Origin: Pseudomonas moorei
Lineage (GTDB): Bacteria > Pseudomonadota > Gammaproteobacteria > Pseudomonadales > Pseudomonadaceae
DNA length: 64,000 nt
NCBI RefSeq assembly: GCF_008801475.1
Contig: NZ_VZPP01000017.1
Span: 1 to 64,000 of the forward strand
Direction: 5' to 3'
Within the stretch, counting starts at the first letter, position 1. Each line of letters begins with the position of its first letter. A model generated the notes under the pieces. That model saw nothing but the letters and a program-made list of their open reading frames with translations. It made no database searches and was not told the DNA's origin. Position numbers and translations under genes: made by a program. Below are positions 16,398-24,280 of the stretch, in pieces.

Positions 16398-17879
16398 TCA
16401 GCTTTCTGGAGTTTGTTCAGCCAGGGCAACGGCGCGGAACATCGCGCGGCGCTTGTTCAGGGTTTCTTCCCATTCCAGCGCCGGCACCGAGTCGGCGACG
16501 ATGCCGCCACCGGCCTGCACATGCAGCTCGCCGTTTTTGATCACCGCCGTGCGAATGGCAATGGCGGTGTCCATGTTGCCGTTCCAGGCGAAATAGCCGA
16601 CGGCGCCGCCGTAGACGCCGCGCTTGACGGGCTCCAACTCGTCGATGATTTCCATCGCTCGAATCTTCGGCGCGCCCGACAAGGTGCCCGCCGGCAGAAT
16701 TGCCCGCAAAGCGTCCATCGCGGTCAACCCGGCCTTCAACTGCCCGGTGACGTTGGACACGATGTGCATCACATTGGAATAACGCTCGATGACCATTTTC
16801 TCGGTGAGCTTCACCGAACCGATTTCCGAGACCCGACCGGTGTCGTTACGGCCCAGATCAATCAACATCAAGTGCTCGGCAATTTCCTTGTCGTCGGACA
16901 GCAGATCTTTTTCCAGCGCCAGATCGGCCTCTTCGGTCGCCCCACGCGGACGGGTGCCGGCAATCGGGCGCACCGTGATCAGGTTGTCTTCGACCCGCAC
17001 CAGCACTTCCGGCGAACTGCCGACGACGTGGAAGTCGCCAAAGTTGAAGAAGTACATGTAAGGCGTCGGGTTGAAGCAGCGCAGCGCGCGGTACAGGTCG
17101 ATGGGTGCGGCCTTGAAATCGATCGACATGCGCTGGGACGGCACAACCTGCATGCAGTCGCCAGCCAGGATGTATTCCTTGATGGTGTCGACGGCTTTTT
17201 CGTAATCGTCTTGGGTAAAGCTGGAGCGGAACACCGGATCGGCCGCTTGTTGCTTGCTGAAGTCCAGGCCACGGCGTGGAGTGATCGGCTGACGCAGTTT
17301 TTCCAGCAGTTCTTCCAGGCGTGCGCGACCTTGCTCGAAGGCGTCTTCCTGTGCCGGGTCGGCCAGAACGATGGCGTGCATCTTGCCGGCGAGGTTGTCG
17401 AACACCACCACCGCGTCGGAGACCATCAGCAGAATGTCCGGCACGCCCAGCGGATCCGGGTTCGGGCATTTACCCAGACGCTTTTCCACATAACGTACGC
17501 AGTCGTAGCCGAAGTAACCCACCAGGCCGCCGTTGAAGCGCGGCAGACCGGCGATGGTCGGTACGTTGTAGCGGGCCTTGAAGGTTTCGACGAAGGCCAG
17601 CGGGTCTTCCACGTCGTGGCTTTCAGTCTCCACGCCATCGACGGTCACGCTGACGTGATGGTCGTGAACCCGCAGCACGGTGCGGCACGGCAGGCCGATG
17701 ATCGAGTAACGGCCCCACTTTTCGCCGCCCTGTACCGATTCCAGCAGGTAAGAATTAGGCTCGTCGGCCAGTTTCAGGTAGATCGACAGCGGCGTGTCGA
17801 AGTCGGCCAGGGTTTCGCAGGCAAGCGGGATGCGGTTGTAGCCGGCAGCGGCCAAACGCAGGAATTCTTCGCGGATCAT
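16398..17879 (-). CDS. trpE: Anthranilate synthase component I
   Basis: TrpE converts chorismate to anthranilate. The 493-residue protein has the N-terminal feedback motif YLLESVQGGEKWGRYS (the LLES serine contacts tryptophan in characterised enzymes) and C-terminal chorismate-binding motifs including GTRPRGATEEAD, DLGRNDTGRV and GAPKIRAMEII. The ATG at 17879 follows 70 bases after gph. That gap holds alternative hairpins downstream of two Trp codons (see 17923-17994), suggesting attenuation. It is the third gene of rpe-gph-trpE. Confidence 0.97.
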   Translation of the reverse strand: MIREEFLRLAAAGYNRIPLACETLADFDTPLSIYLKLADEPNSYLLESVQGGEKWGRYSIIGLPCRTVLRVHDHHVSVTVDGVETESHDVEDPLAFVETFKARYNVPTIAGLPRFNGGLVGYFGYDCVRYVEKRLGKCPNPDPLGVPDILLMVSDAVVVFDNLAGKMHAIVLADPAQEDAFEQGRARLEELLEKLRQPITPRRGLDFSKQQAADPVFRSSFTQDDYEKAVDTIKEYILAGDCMQVVPSQRMSIDFKAAPIDLYRALRCFNPTPYMYFFNFGDFHVVGSSPEVLVRVEDNLITVRPIAGTRPRGATEEADLALEKDLLSDDKEIAEHLMLIDLGRNDTGRVSEIGSVKLTEKMVIERYSNVMHIVSNVTGQLKAGLTAMDALRAILPAGTLSGAPKIRAMEIIDELEPVKRGVYGGAVGYFAWNGNMDTAIAIRTAVIKNGELHVQAGGGIVADSVPALEWEETLNKRRAMFRAVALAEQTPES

Positions 17880-17922
17880 GATGTGCCTCGTGGTTTGAGG
17901 GTCTAACTGTCAGGTATGCAAA

Positions 17923-17994
17923 CGCGCCGGATAACCGGCCAGGAACAAGTCAGGCGCGCCAACGCCAACGGGCCAGGGCCTTGATGACTTTCAT
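17923..17994 (-). promoter_or_regulatory. Putative Trp leader/attenuator overlapping the 3' end of gph
   Basis: The last codons of gph read M-K-V-I-K-A-L-A-R-W-R-W-R-A-stop (17994 to 17950), with two TGG codons in four. The following 45 bases can form hairpin A (17926-17930 with 17935-17939, loop of 4) or hairpin B (17923-17928 with 17953-17958). These share bases and exclude each other. A short TTT follows hairpin B. This resembles a leader peptide plus attenuator, but the U-run is weak. Attenuation of trpE has been reported in P. putida. Confidence 0.45.
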
Positions 17995-18768
17995 CCAGAG
18001 TTTGCGAGTGACCACCACGATGGAATTTCCAGGAGGGGATTGAACAGCGTCGGGCAACGTTATCTCAGCCGCTGGATCCAGGCAACCGGGAATTAGTTTG
18101 CGCAGATCGTCGATGACCAGCGTCGGCGATTCTTCGGCAATCGGACGGCCATGGTTATAGCCGTAACTCAAGGCTACGCACTTGACCCCCGCCGCTTTCG
18201 CTGCAAGCACATCACTGCGCGAATCGCCAACGAACAAGGCCTGCGAAGCCGGGATATTGGTCATTTTCATCACAAAAAACAGCGCGGCCGGATCGGGCTT
18301 TTTCTGCGGCAGCGTGTCACCACCGATGATCAGGCGGAAATAGCGACCGATCTTCATCTGATCCAGCAGCGGCGCGACGAAGCGCTCCGGCTTGTTGGTG
18401 ATCAGCGCCATCTCTACACCCTGCTTGTGCAACCACTTCAGGGTGGAGCGCACGCCAGGGTAGACCACCGTCAGTTCGTGACCTTGTTCATAGAAGCCAT
18501 TGAACAGCTCCAGGGCATGCTCTGCTTCGACCTCATCGACACCCTCGGCGTCGATGTGATTGGCCAGGGCACGGCGCACCAGCATGTGAACGCCGTTGCC
18601 CACCCACTCACGCACCGCTTCGATGCCGGCAGGTTGACGCCCGAGTTTGAGCAGCATGTTATCCACGGCCGCCGCAAGGTCAGGGACCGAATCGATCAAT
18701 GTGCCGTCCAGATCGAACATCACCAGTCGTGGCAGGCTTCCCGGGAACAGCTGCTCAAATCCGCTCAT
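17950..18768 (-). CDS. gph: Phosphoglycolate phosphatase (HAD family)
   Basis: Gph dephosphorylates 2-phosphoglycolate. The 272-residue protein is a HAD type IA phosphatase with motif I VMFDLDGTLIDS (nucleophile D19, acid D21), motif II MALITNKPE, motif III lysine in LPQKKPDP and motif IV FVGDSRSDVLAAKAAG. Its C-terminal tail WMKVIKALARWRWRA lies beyond the enzyme core. It overlaps the rpe stop by 4 bases. The MurNAc-6-P phosphatase MupP is a relative, but the rpe-gph-trpE context favours true Gph. Confidence 0.92.
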   Translation of the reverse strand: MSGFEQLFPGSLPRLVMFDLDGTLIDSVPDLAAAVDNMLLKLGRQPAGIEAVREWVGNGVHMLVRRALANHIDAEGVDEVEAEHALELFNGFYEQGHELTVVYPGVRSTLKWLHKQGVEMALITNKPERFVAPLLDQMKIGRYFRLIIGGDTLPQKKPDPAALFFVMKMTNIPASQALFVGDSRSDVLAAKAAGVKCVALSYGYNHGRPIAEESPTLVIDDLRKLIPGCLDPAAEITLPDAVQSPPGNSIVVVTRKLWMKVIKALARWRWRA

Positions 18769-19439
18769 GGACGAGCCAGCGCCAGTTCGGAGCGCATTTT
18801 TTCTATGACTTCCTGATAGTTTGGAGCGTTGAAGATCGCCGAACCCGCGACGAAGGTGTCGGCACCGGCCGCAGCGATTTCCCGGATGTTGTTGACGTTC
18901 ACGCCGCCGTCGATTTCCAGGCGGATATCGCGACCGGAGGCGTCGATCAGCGCCCGCGCTTCGCGCAGCTTGTCGAGGGTGCCGGGAATGAACTTCTGCC
19001 CGCCGAAGCCTGGGTTGACGCTCATCAGCAGGATCATGTCGACCTTGTCCATCACGTACTTGAGCACGTCCAGCGGGGTCGCGGGGTTGAACACCAGGCC
19101 CGACTTGCAGCCGCCTTCACGGATCAGTTGCAGGGAACGGTCGATGTGCTGCGTGGCTTCCGGGTGGAAGGTGATGTAGGTCGCGCCCGCTTCGATGAAG
19201 TCACCGACGATGCGGTCCACCGGGCTGACCATCAGGTGCGCGTCGATCGGCGCGGTCACGCCGTACTTGCGCAGCGCCGAGCACACCATCGGGCCGATGG
19301 TCAGGTTGGGCACGTAGTGGTTGTCCATGACATCGAAGTGCACGAAGTCGGCGCCAGCGGCCAGGACATTGTCCACTTCCTCACCCAGGCGGGCGAAGTC
19401 GGCGGAGAGAATCGACGGAGCAATAACGAAGGGCTGCAT
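18765..19439 (-). CDS. rpe: Ribulose-phosphate 3-epimerase
   Basis: Rpe interconverts ribulose-5-P and xylulose-5-P in the pentose phosphate pathway. This is a 224-residue TIM barrel with IAPSILSADFARLGEE, VHFDVMDNHYVPNLTIGP, DAHLMV, MSVNPGFGGQKFIP and EIDGGVN; the metal-binding His/Asp residues are all present. The start at 19439 (MQPFVIAPSIL) was preferred over an upstream frame to 19505. It leads the rpe-gph-trpE unit. Confidence 0.96.
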   Translation of the reverse strand: MQPFVIAPSILSADFARLGEEVDNVLAAGADFVHFDVMDNHYVPNLTIGPMVCSALRKYGVTAPIDAHLMVSPVDRIVGDFIEAGATYITFHPEATQHIDRSLQLIREGGCKSGLVFNPATPLDVLKYVMDKVDMILLMSVNPGFGGQKFIPGTLDKLREARALIDASGRDIRLEIDGGVNVNNIREIAAAGADTFVAGSAIFNAPNYQEVIEKMRSELALARP

Positions 19440-19524
19440 GACGCACCTTTTCTGAGCAGAATCACGATGGCGCGCATTGTATACCTCATGCTTTGACGCG
19501 CGCACCGTGACCGCGATGATTGGG

Positions 19525-20679
19525 CTATGCCTGGTAAGCCGCGCGGTAGATCTTCTCGATATCGACAGCGCTCAGTTTGCGCGGGTTATTGCGCATCAGG
19601 CGCTCGATTCCCGCCGCTTCCACGGCCATGGACGGAATCGCGTCTTCGGGAACCCCGAAGCTGCGCAGGCCGGACGGGATTTCCACCGCCGCGCACAGCT
19701 CGGTCATCGCTTCCACGGCTCTATCGGCCGCTTCCGTGACGCTCAGATGAGCGGTCTTCACGCCCATGGCCTGGGCAATATCCTGCATGCGCTCGACGCA
19801 GGCCATCTTGTTCCAGTGCATGACATGGGGCAGCAGCAATGCATTGCTGACGCCATGGGCGATGTTGAATCGCCCACCCAGCGGATACGCCAGCGCATGT
19901 ACCGCACCGACACCGGCATTACCAAAGGCCATGCCGGCCATCAGGCTGGCGGTAGCCATGTCCTCGCGGGCCTGCAGATTGGACGGATTGGCGTAGGCCT
20001 TGGGCAGCGCCCTGGCAATCAGTTTGATGGCCCCAATGGCCAGGGAATCGGTAATCGGCGACGCATTCAGCGATAGATAGGATTCGATGGCGTGCACCAG
20101 CGCATCGACGCCACTGGCCGCCGTGACACTGCGGGGACAGGTCAAGGTCATCTGCGGGCTGACCAGAGCGACGTCCGGCAGCAGGTAATCACTGACGATG
20201 CCCTTCTTCAAATGCGCGACCTTATCGGAGAGGATCGCCACGTTGGTGACTTCCGAACCGGTACCGGCCGTGGTCGGGATGGCGATGAGCGGCGGCCCCT
20301 TGCGTGGCACCTGGTCGATGCCGAACAGGTCCTCCAAGGCGCCGTGGTAACCGGCATACGCGGCCACACTCTTGGCGATGTCGATGGCGCTGCCGCCCCC
20401 CAGGCCGATCAAGCCGTCATGCCCGCCGTCGCGGTAGACCCGCATGCAGTCTTCAACGATGGCGATTTCCGGGTCGGGCAAAACCCGGTCGAAGATTTCG
20501 TAAGTGCGATCCCCCAACCGCGCCAGCGCCAGCTCTACCGTCCCGGATTTGACGAGGGCGGCGTCAGTGACGATCAGCGGGTTGTCGATGTCCAGGCGCG
20601 TCAACTCCGCCGCCAGTTGCTCGATAGCCCCGGCGCCAGTGATCAATTTATGAGCGATTTTGAAAGAGGAAAGACTCAT
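19525..20679 (-). CDS. Iron-containing (group III) alcohol dehydrogenase
   Basis: This is a 384-residue NAD(P)-dependent dehydrogenase of the Fe-ADH superfamily. The coenzyme motif GGGSAID is at 94-100, a TTAGTGSEVT motif is present, and the metal-binding histidines lie in VHALAYPLGGRFNIAHG and LPHVMHWN. The start MSLSSFKIAHK at 20679 follows a GAGG. Substrate is unknown; relatives act on 1,3-propanediol, lactaldehyde or butanol. It sits between rpe and the Agt importer, where I do not recall such a gene in P. aeruginosa, so it may be a lineage-specific insertion. Confidence 0.88.
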   Translation of the reverse strand: MSLSSFKIAHKLITGAGAIEQLAAELTRLDIDNPLIVTDAALVKSGTVELALARLGDRTYEIFDRVLPDPEIAIVEDCMRVYRDGGHDGLIGLGGGSAIDIAKSVAAYAGYHGALEDLFGIDQVPRKGPPLIAIPTTAGTGSEVTNVAILSDKVAHLKKGIVSDYLLPDVALVSPQMTLTCPRSVTAASGVDALVHAIESYLSLNASPITDSLAIGAIKLIARALPKAYANPSNLQAREDMATASLMAGMAFGNAGVGAVHALAYPLGGRFNIAHGVSNALLLPHVMHWNKMACVERMQDIAQAMGVKTAHLSVTEAADRAVEAMTELCAAVEIPSGLRSFGVPEDAIPSMAVEAAGIERLMRNNPRKLSAVDIEKIYRAAYQA

Positions 20680-20793
20680 GTGCGCAGCCTCTTTACTAGG
20701 TAGGGGAGCTGGGCACAAGAGTAGCTGGGGATTTGGGGTTGTCTGGTATTCAGGTCGTGAATGACCGACGACCCCGAGAACCACTAAAGAACA

Positions 20794-20896
20794 CCTGTAG
20801 GGGCGAGCTTGCTCGCGATGAACCTGAGAGCGCCGCGGGATGTCAGGTTTCCCGCGTTATCGTTGACGTTCATCGCGAGCAGGCTCGCTCCTGGAG
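20794..20896. repeat. REP pair (REPIN-type)
   Basis: Inverted units at 20794-20820 and 20871-20896 share the GCGAGCTTGCTCGCGATG head. The 50-base spacer carries a second small inverted repeat, cctgacatcccgcgg-like. It separates agtD from the alcohol dehydrogenase gene and could stabilise or end the agt transcript. Confidence 0.83.
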
Positions 20897-20907
20897 TTGG
20901 TCGAGCG

Positions 20908-21732
20908 TCAGACCTGTGCGGTCCGCAATTTCTCGCTACGCCCACGCAACCATTCCAAGGTCAGCAACAGGATCACCGAGAAAGCGATCAGCAACGTCGC
21001 TGCAGCGGCGATGGTCGGGCTGAGGTTTTCACGAATCCCGCTGAACATTTGCCTTGGAAGAGTCGCTTGCTCTGGACCGGCGAGGAACAGCGTCACCACC
21101 ACTTCATCGAACGAGGTGGCGAAGGCGAACAACGCACCGGAGATCACGCCCGGCGCAATCAACGGCAGGGTTACCCGACGGAACGTCGTCAGCGGCGAAG
21201 CACCGAGGCTGGCAGCGGCGCGCACCAGGTTTTGGTTGAAGCCCTGCAAAGTCGCCGACACCGTGATGATCACGAACGGCACACCCAATACCGCGTGCAC
21301 CACGATCAACGAGAAGAAGCTGTTGCCAAAACCCAGCGGGGCGAAGAACAAGTAACTGGCCACACCGATGATCACCACCGGTACCACCATCGGCGAAATC
21401 ACCAGCGCCATGACCAGCGCCTTGCCAGGGAAGTTGCCACGGGTCAGACCAATGGCCGCCAGCGTACCGAAGACCATGGCCAGCACGGTGGCGGCCGGGG
21501 CGACGATGATGCTGTTCTTCAGTGAGCGCATCCATTCGGCCGACGCGAAGAAGTCCTGATACCAGTGCAGCGAAAAACCTTGCAGCGGGTACACCAGGAA
21601 GCTGCCGGAGTTGAAAGACAGCGGAATGATCACCAACACCGGCAGAATCAGGAACAACAGAATCAGGCCGCAGAGAATCCGCAAACTGTAGAACCACACC
21701 CGCTCAATGGGCGACATATAAGGACTCAGCAT
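20908..21732 (-). CDS. agtD: ABC importer permease (PotC/PotI-like), probable AgtD
   Basis: This is a 274-residue inner-membrane permease with six hydrophobic segments. The cytoplasmic EAA-like loop AAASLGASPLTTFRRVTLPLIAPG contacts the ATPase. It is the last of four genes (ATPase, binding protein, two permeases). Gene order and the adjacent two-component pair match P. aeruginosa agtABCD, reported to import 5-aminovalerate and GABA. The symbol rests on that synteny; a polyamine substrate is the alternative. Confidence 0.82.
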   Translation of the reverse strand: MLSPYMSPIERVWFYSLRILCGLILLFLILPVLVIIPLSFNSGSFLVYPLQGFSLHWYQDFFASAEWMRSLKNSIIVAPAATVLAMVFGTLAAIGLTRGNFPGKALVMALVISPMVVPVVIIGVASYLFFAPLGFGNSFFSLIVVHAVLGVPFVIITVSATLQGFNQNLVRAAASLGASPLTTFRRVTLPLIAPGVISGALFAFATSFDEVVVTLFLAGPEQATLPRQMFSGIRENLSPTIAAAATLLIAFSVILLLTLEWLRGRSEKLRTAQV

Positions 21733-21744
21733 TTCGTTCTCCCC

Positions 21745-22992
21745 TTAGCTCAGGCGCAGGCGACTGGCGCCTACCAGCCAGCTGTAAATCAGATAAAGCA
21801 CGACCGTTGCCAGCAGAAGCAGCCCGCCCAGCGCGGTTGCCATGCCCCAGTTGATGCTGGTGTTGGTGTAGAAGGCGACGAAGTAGCTGACCATCTGATC
21901 GTTCGGGCTGCCCAGCAATGCCGGGGTGATGTAGTAACCGATGGCGAGGATGAACACCAACAGGCAACCGGCGCCGACACCGGCATAGGTCTGCGGGAAG
22001 TACACCCGCCAGAAGCTGGCAAACGGATGGCAACCGAGGGAAATCGCCGCACGCATGTAGGTCGGCGAGATGCCTTTCATCACGCTATAGATAGGCAGAA
22101 TCATGAACGGCAGCAGGATGTGCACCATCGAGATGTAAACCCCGGTGCGGTTGAACACCAGTTCCAGCGGCTTGTCGATGATGCCCAGGGCCATCAGGCC
22201 GCTGTTGATCAGGCCACCCGATTGAAGCAACACGATCCACGCCGCGACCCGCACCAGGATTGAGGTCCAGAACGGCAGCAGCACCAGAATCATCAGCAGG
22301 TTGCTTTGACGCGACGGCAAGTTCGCCAGCAGGTAGGCCAACGGATAGGCCAGCACCAGGCAAATGACGGTGATGATCAGGCCCATCCAGAAGGTGCGGG
22401 CAAAGATGTCGAGGTAGATCGCCTGATCCGGGGTGGCCGGGGCCAGCTCGCCGAGGTCATCAATGCGATGATCGACGGCAGCCAGCAAATAGAAAGGCGT
22501 AATGCTGCTGGTGTTGCGACGTACGGCCTGCCAATAGGCGGGATCACCCCAGCGCTCGTCGAGACCTTCCAGTGCTTCTTTATAAGAGGTTGGCTCGGTG
22601 GCAAACGGCAAGGCGCGTGCAGTTTTGGTCAACAGGCTGCGATAGCCGGCCAACTCCATGTTCAAGCGCTTGGACAGGTCGCCCAAGGTCTGATTCTTGC
22701 GGGCTTCAGCGAGGTCCTCGCTGGCCGCCTTGTAAACCGGTTCGGCGGGCAGCCCACGGCCGTCCCAACTGGCGATAGCCGTTACGGTGCGCGGCATGCC
22801 GCCAACCACTTCCGGGTTACCGACGCTTTTGTAGAGCAGCGCCACGATCGGCACCAGGAACACCAGCAACAGAAACAGCACCAGGGGCGCGATCAAGGCC
22901 TGGGCCTTCCAGCGGTTGACCCGCTCGGCGTGCTTGAGCCGTTGCTTCAAGGTGGGATCAGTGCCCGCGTTCAGGGGAACGGCGATAGCCAT
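21745..22992 (-). CDS. agtC: ABC importer permease (PotB/PotH-like), probable AgtC
   Basis: This 415-residue permease is longer than typical PotB because of a large region of about 130 residues between TM1 (LIAPLVLFLLLVFLVPIVALLY) and TM2, predicted periplasmic. The EAA loop RAAISLGCHPFASFWRVYFPQ is present near the C-terminus. It is followed by agtD after 12 bases. A terminator-like hairpin and a REP-like structure lie between it and the binding-protein gene upstream, so its expression may be lower. Confidence 0.82.
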   Translation of the reverse strand: MAIAVPLNAGTDPTLKQRLKHAERVNRWKAQALIAPLVLFLLLVFLVPIVALLYKSVGNPEVVGGMPRTVTAIASWDGRGLPAEPVYKAASEDLAEARKNQTLGDLSKRLNMELAGYRSLLTKTARALPFATEPTSYKEALEGLDERWGDPAYWQAVRRNTSSITPFYLLAAVDHRIDDLGELAPATPDQAIYLDIFARTFWMGLIITVICLVLAYPLAYLLANLPSRQSNLLMILVLLPFWTSILVRVAAWIVLLQSGGLINSGLMALGIIDKPLELVFNRTGVYISMVHILLPFMILPIYSVMKGISPTYMRAAISLGCHPFASFWRVYFPQTYAGVGAGCLLVFILAIGYYITPALLGSPNDQMVSYFVAFYTNTSINWGMATALGGLLLLATVVLYLIYSWLVGASRLRLS

Positions 22993-23026
22993 GGCGTACT
23001 CCGGAAATCTTTAAACGATCATTAAA

Positions 23027-23157
23027 GTGGGAGCGAACTTTTGTGGCGAGCGAGCTTGCTCGCGCTGGGCTGCGATGCGGCCCCAAAATTCTGCTGACAA
23101 CTTCCAATTTTGTGAGTGCTGCGCACTCAAGCGGGAGCAAGCTCCCTCGCCACAAAA
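23027..23157. repeat. Composite REP palindrome between agtB and agtC
   Basis: Left elements at 23027-23066 (ending GAGCGAGCTTGCTCGCGC) face right elements at about 23131-23157. The perfect inverse match ttttgtggcgag / ctcgccacaaaa brings the ends together. This is a REP-derived structure in the middle of the transporter operon. Confidence 0.7.
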
Positions 23158-23181
23158 GCTCGCCCTCACAAGAGGGCGAGC
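23158..23181 (-). terminator. Terminator hairpin after agtB
   Basis: A perfect 10-bp stem (gctcgccctc, 23158-23167, with gagggcgagc, 23172-23181) with a 4-base loop is followed on the minus strand by TTTT. It lies 8 bases beyond the binding-protein stop codon. This is a rho-independent terminator, probably leaky, that would raise binding protein over permease. Confidence 0.78.
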
Positions 23182-23188
23182 CCTCTGT

Positions 23189-24232
23189 TTATTTCGCAGC
23201 CCAGGAATTGAAGCGCTGTTCCAGTTGCTCGCCGTTGTCAGCCCAGAAGCTGACGTCGATCTGCACCTGGTTGGCGATGTTTTCCGGAGTGGTCGGCATG
23301 TCTTTCAGGACATCCTTGGCCAGCAGCGGTACGGCTTGGGTGTTGGCCGGGCCGTAGGCGATGTTTTCCGAGTAGGTCTTCTGCTGCTGTGGCTGCACCG
23401 AGAAGGCGATGAATTTCTTCGCCGCTTCTGCCCGCGCCTTGTCCAGGCCTTTTGGAATGGCCCAAGCGTCAAAGTCGTAGATGCCGCCGTTCCACACGAC
23501 TTTCAGGTTGCTTTCTTTCTGCACGGCAGCGATACGGCCGTTGTAGGCCGAGCTCATGACCACATCACCGGATGCGAGGTATTGCGGCGGTTGAGCACCG
23601 GCCTCCCACCATTGAATGCTTGGCTTGAGTTCGTCGAGTTTCTTGAACGCGCGGTCCTGACCGTCTTTGCTGGCCAGCACTTTGTAGACGTCTTTCGGCG
23701 CAACGCCGTCGGCCATCAGAGCGAATTCCAGGGTGTACTTGGCGCCTTTACGCAGGCCACGCTTGCCCGGGAATTGCTTGGTGTCCCAGAAGTCCTTCCA
23801 GCTGGTCGGTGCGGTTTTCAGCTTGTCGGCGTTGTAGGCCAGCACGGTCGACCACACGAAGAAACCCACGCCGCAAGGCTGAATCGCGCCTTTGACGTAG
23901 TCTTCGGTCTTGCCGAACAGCTTTGGATCGAGCGGCTCGAACATGTCTTCGTCACAGCCACGGGACAGTTCTGGCGACTCTACTTCCACCAGATCCCAGG
24001 ACACGCTCTTGGTGTCGACCATGGCCTTGACCTTGGCCATTTCACCGTTGTATTCGCCTGCCACGATCTTGCCGTTGCCTGCCGCTTCCCACGGTGCATA
24101 GAAGGCTTTGACCTGCGCTGCCTTGTTCGCGCCGCCAAAGGACACCACGGTCAGGTCCGGGCCAGCCGCCATCGCGCTTGCTGCCCCCATCATGCCCAGT
24201 GCCAGAGCGGTGAATTTCAGGGATCTCAACAT
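23189..24232 (-). CDS. agtB: Periplasmic solute-binding protein, probable AgtB
   Basis: This 347-residue extracytoplasmic binding protein of the PotD/PotF (SBP type 8) family has the signal peptide LRSLKFTALALGMMGAASAMA. It delivers ligand to the AgtC/AgtD permeases. Within the family, polyamine binders use acidic pocket residues; I cannot decide ligand preference by eye. By synteny with P. aeruginosa agtB the ligand is 5-aminovalerate or GABA. It lies between agtA and a terminator hairpin. Confidence 0.82.
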   Translation of the reverse strand: MLRSLKFTALALGMMGAASAMAAGPDLTVVSFGGANKAAQVKAFYAPWEAAGNGKIVAGEYNGEMAKVKAMVDTKSVSWDLVEVESPELSRGCDEDMFEPLDPKLFGKTEDYVKGAIQPCGVGFFVWSTVLAYNADKLKTAPTSWKDFWDTKQFPGKRGLRKGAKYTLEFALMADGVAPKDVYKVLASKDGQDRAFKKLDELKPSIQWWEAGAQPPQYLASGDVVMSSAYNGRIAAVQKESNLKVVWNGGIYDFDAWAIPKGLDKARAEAAKKFIAFSVQPQQQKTYSENIAYGPANTQAVPLLAKDVLKDMPTTPENIANQVQIDVSFWADNGEQLEQRFNSWAAK

Positions 24233-24280
24233 TTATTGTTCTCTCCACGTGCAGGGTTGGTGTTGTTGAAGCCAGGGCGA

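Noticed and set aside
17950..18768. gph as the MurNAc-6-phosphatase MupP
   Set aside because: MupP is a related HAD phosphatase and would complete the salvage pathway, but rpe-gph-trpE is the classic location of phosphoglycolate phosphatase, and the pseudomonad mupP that I recall lies elsewhere.
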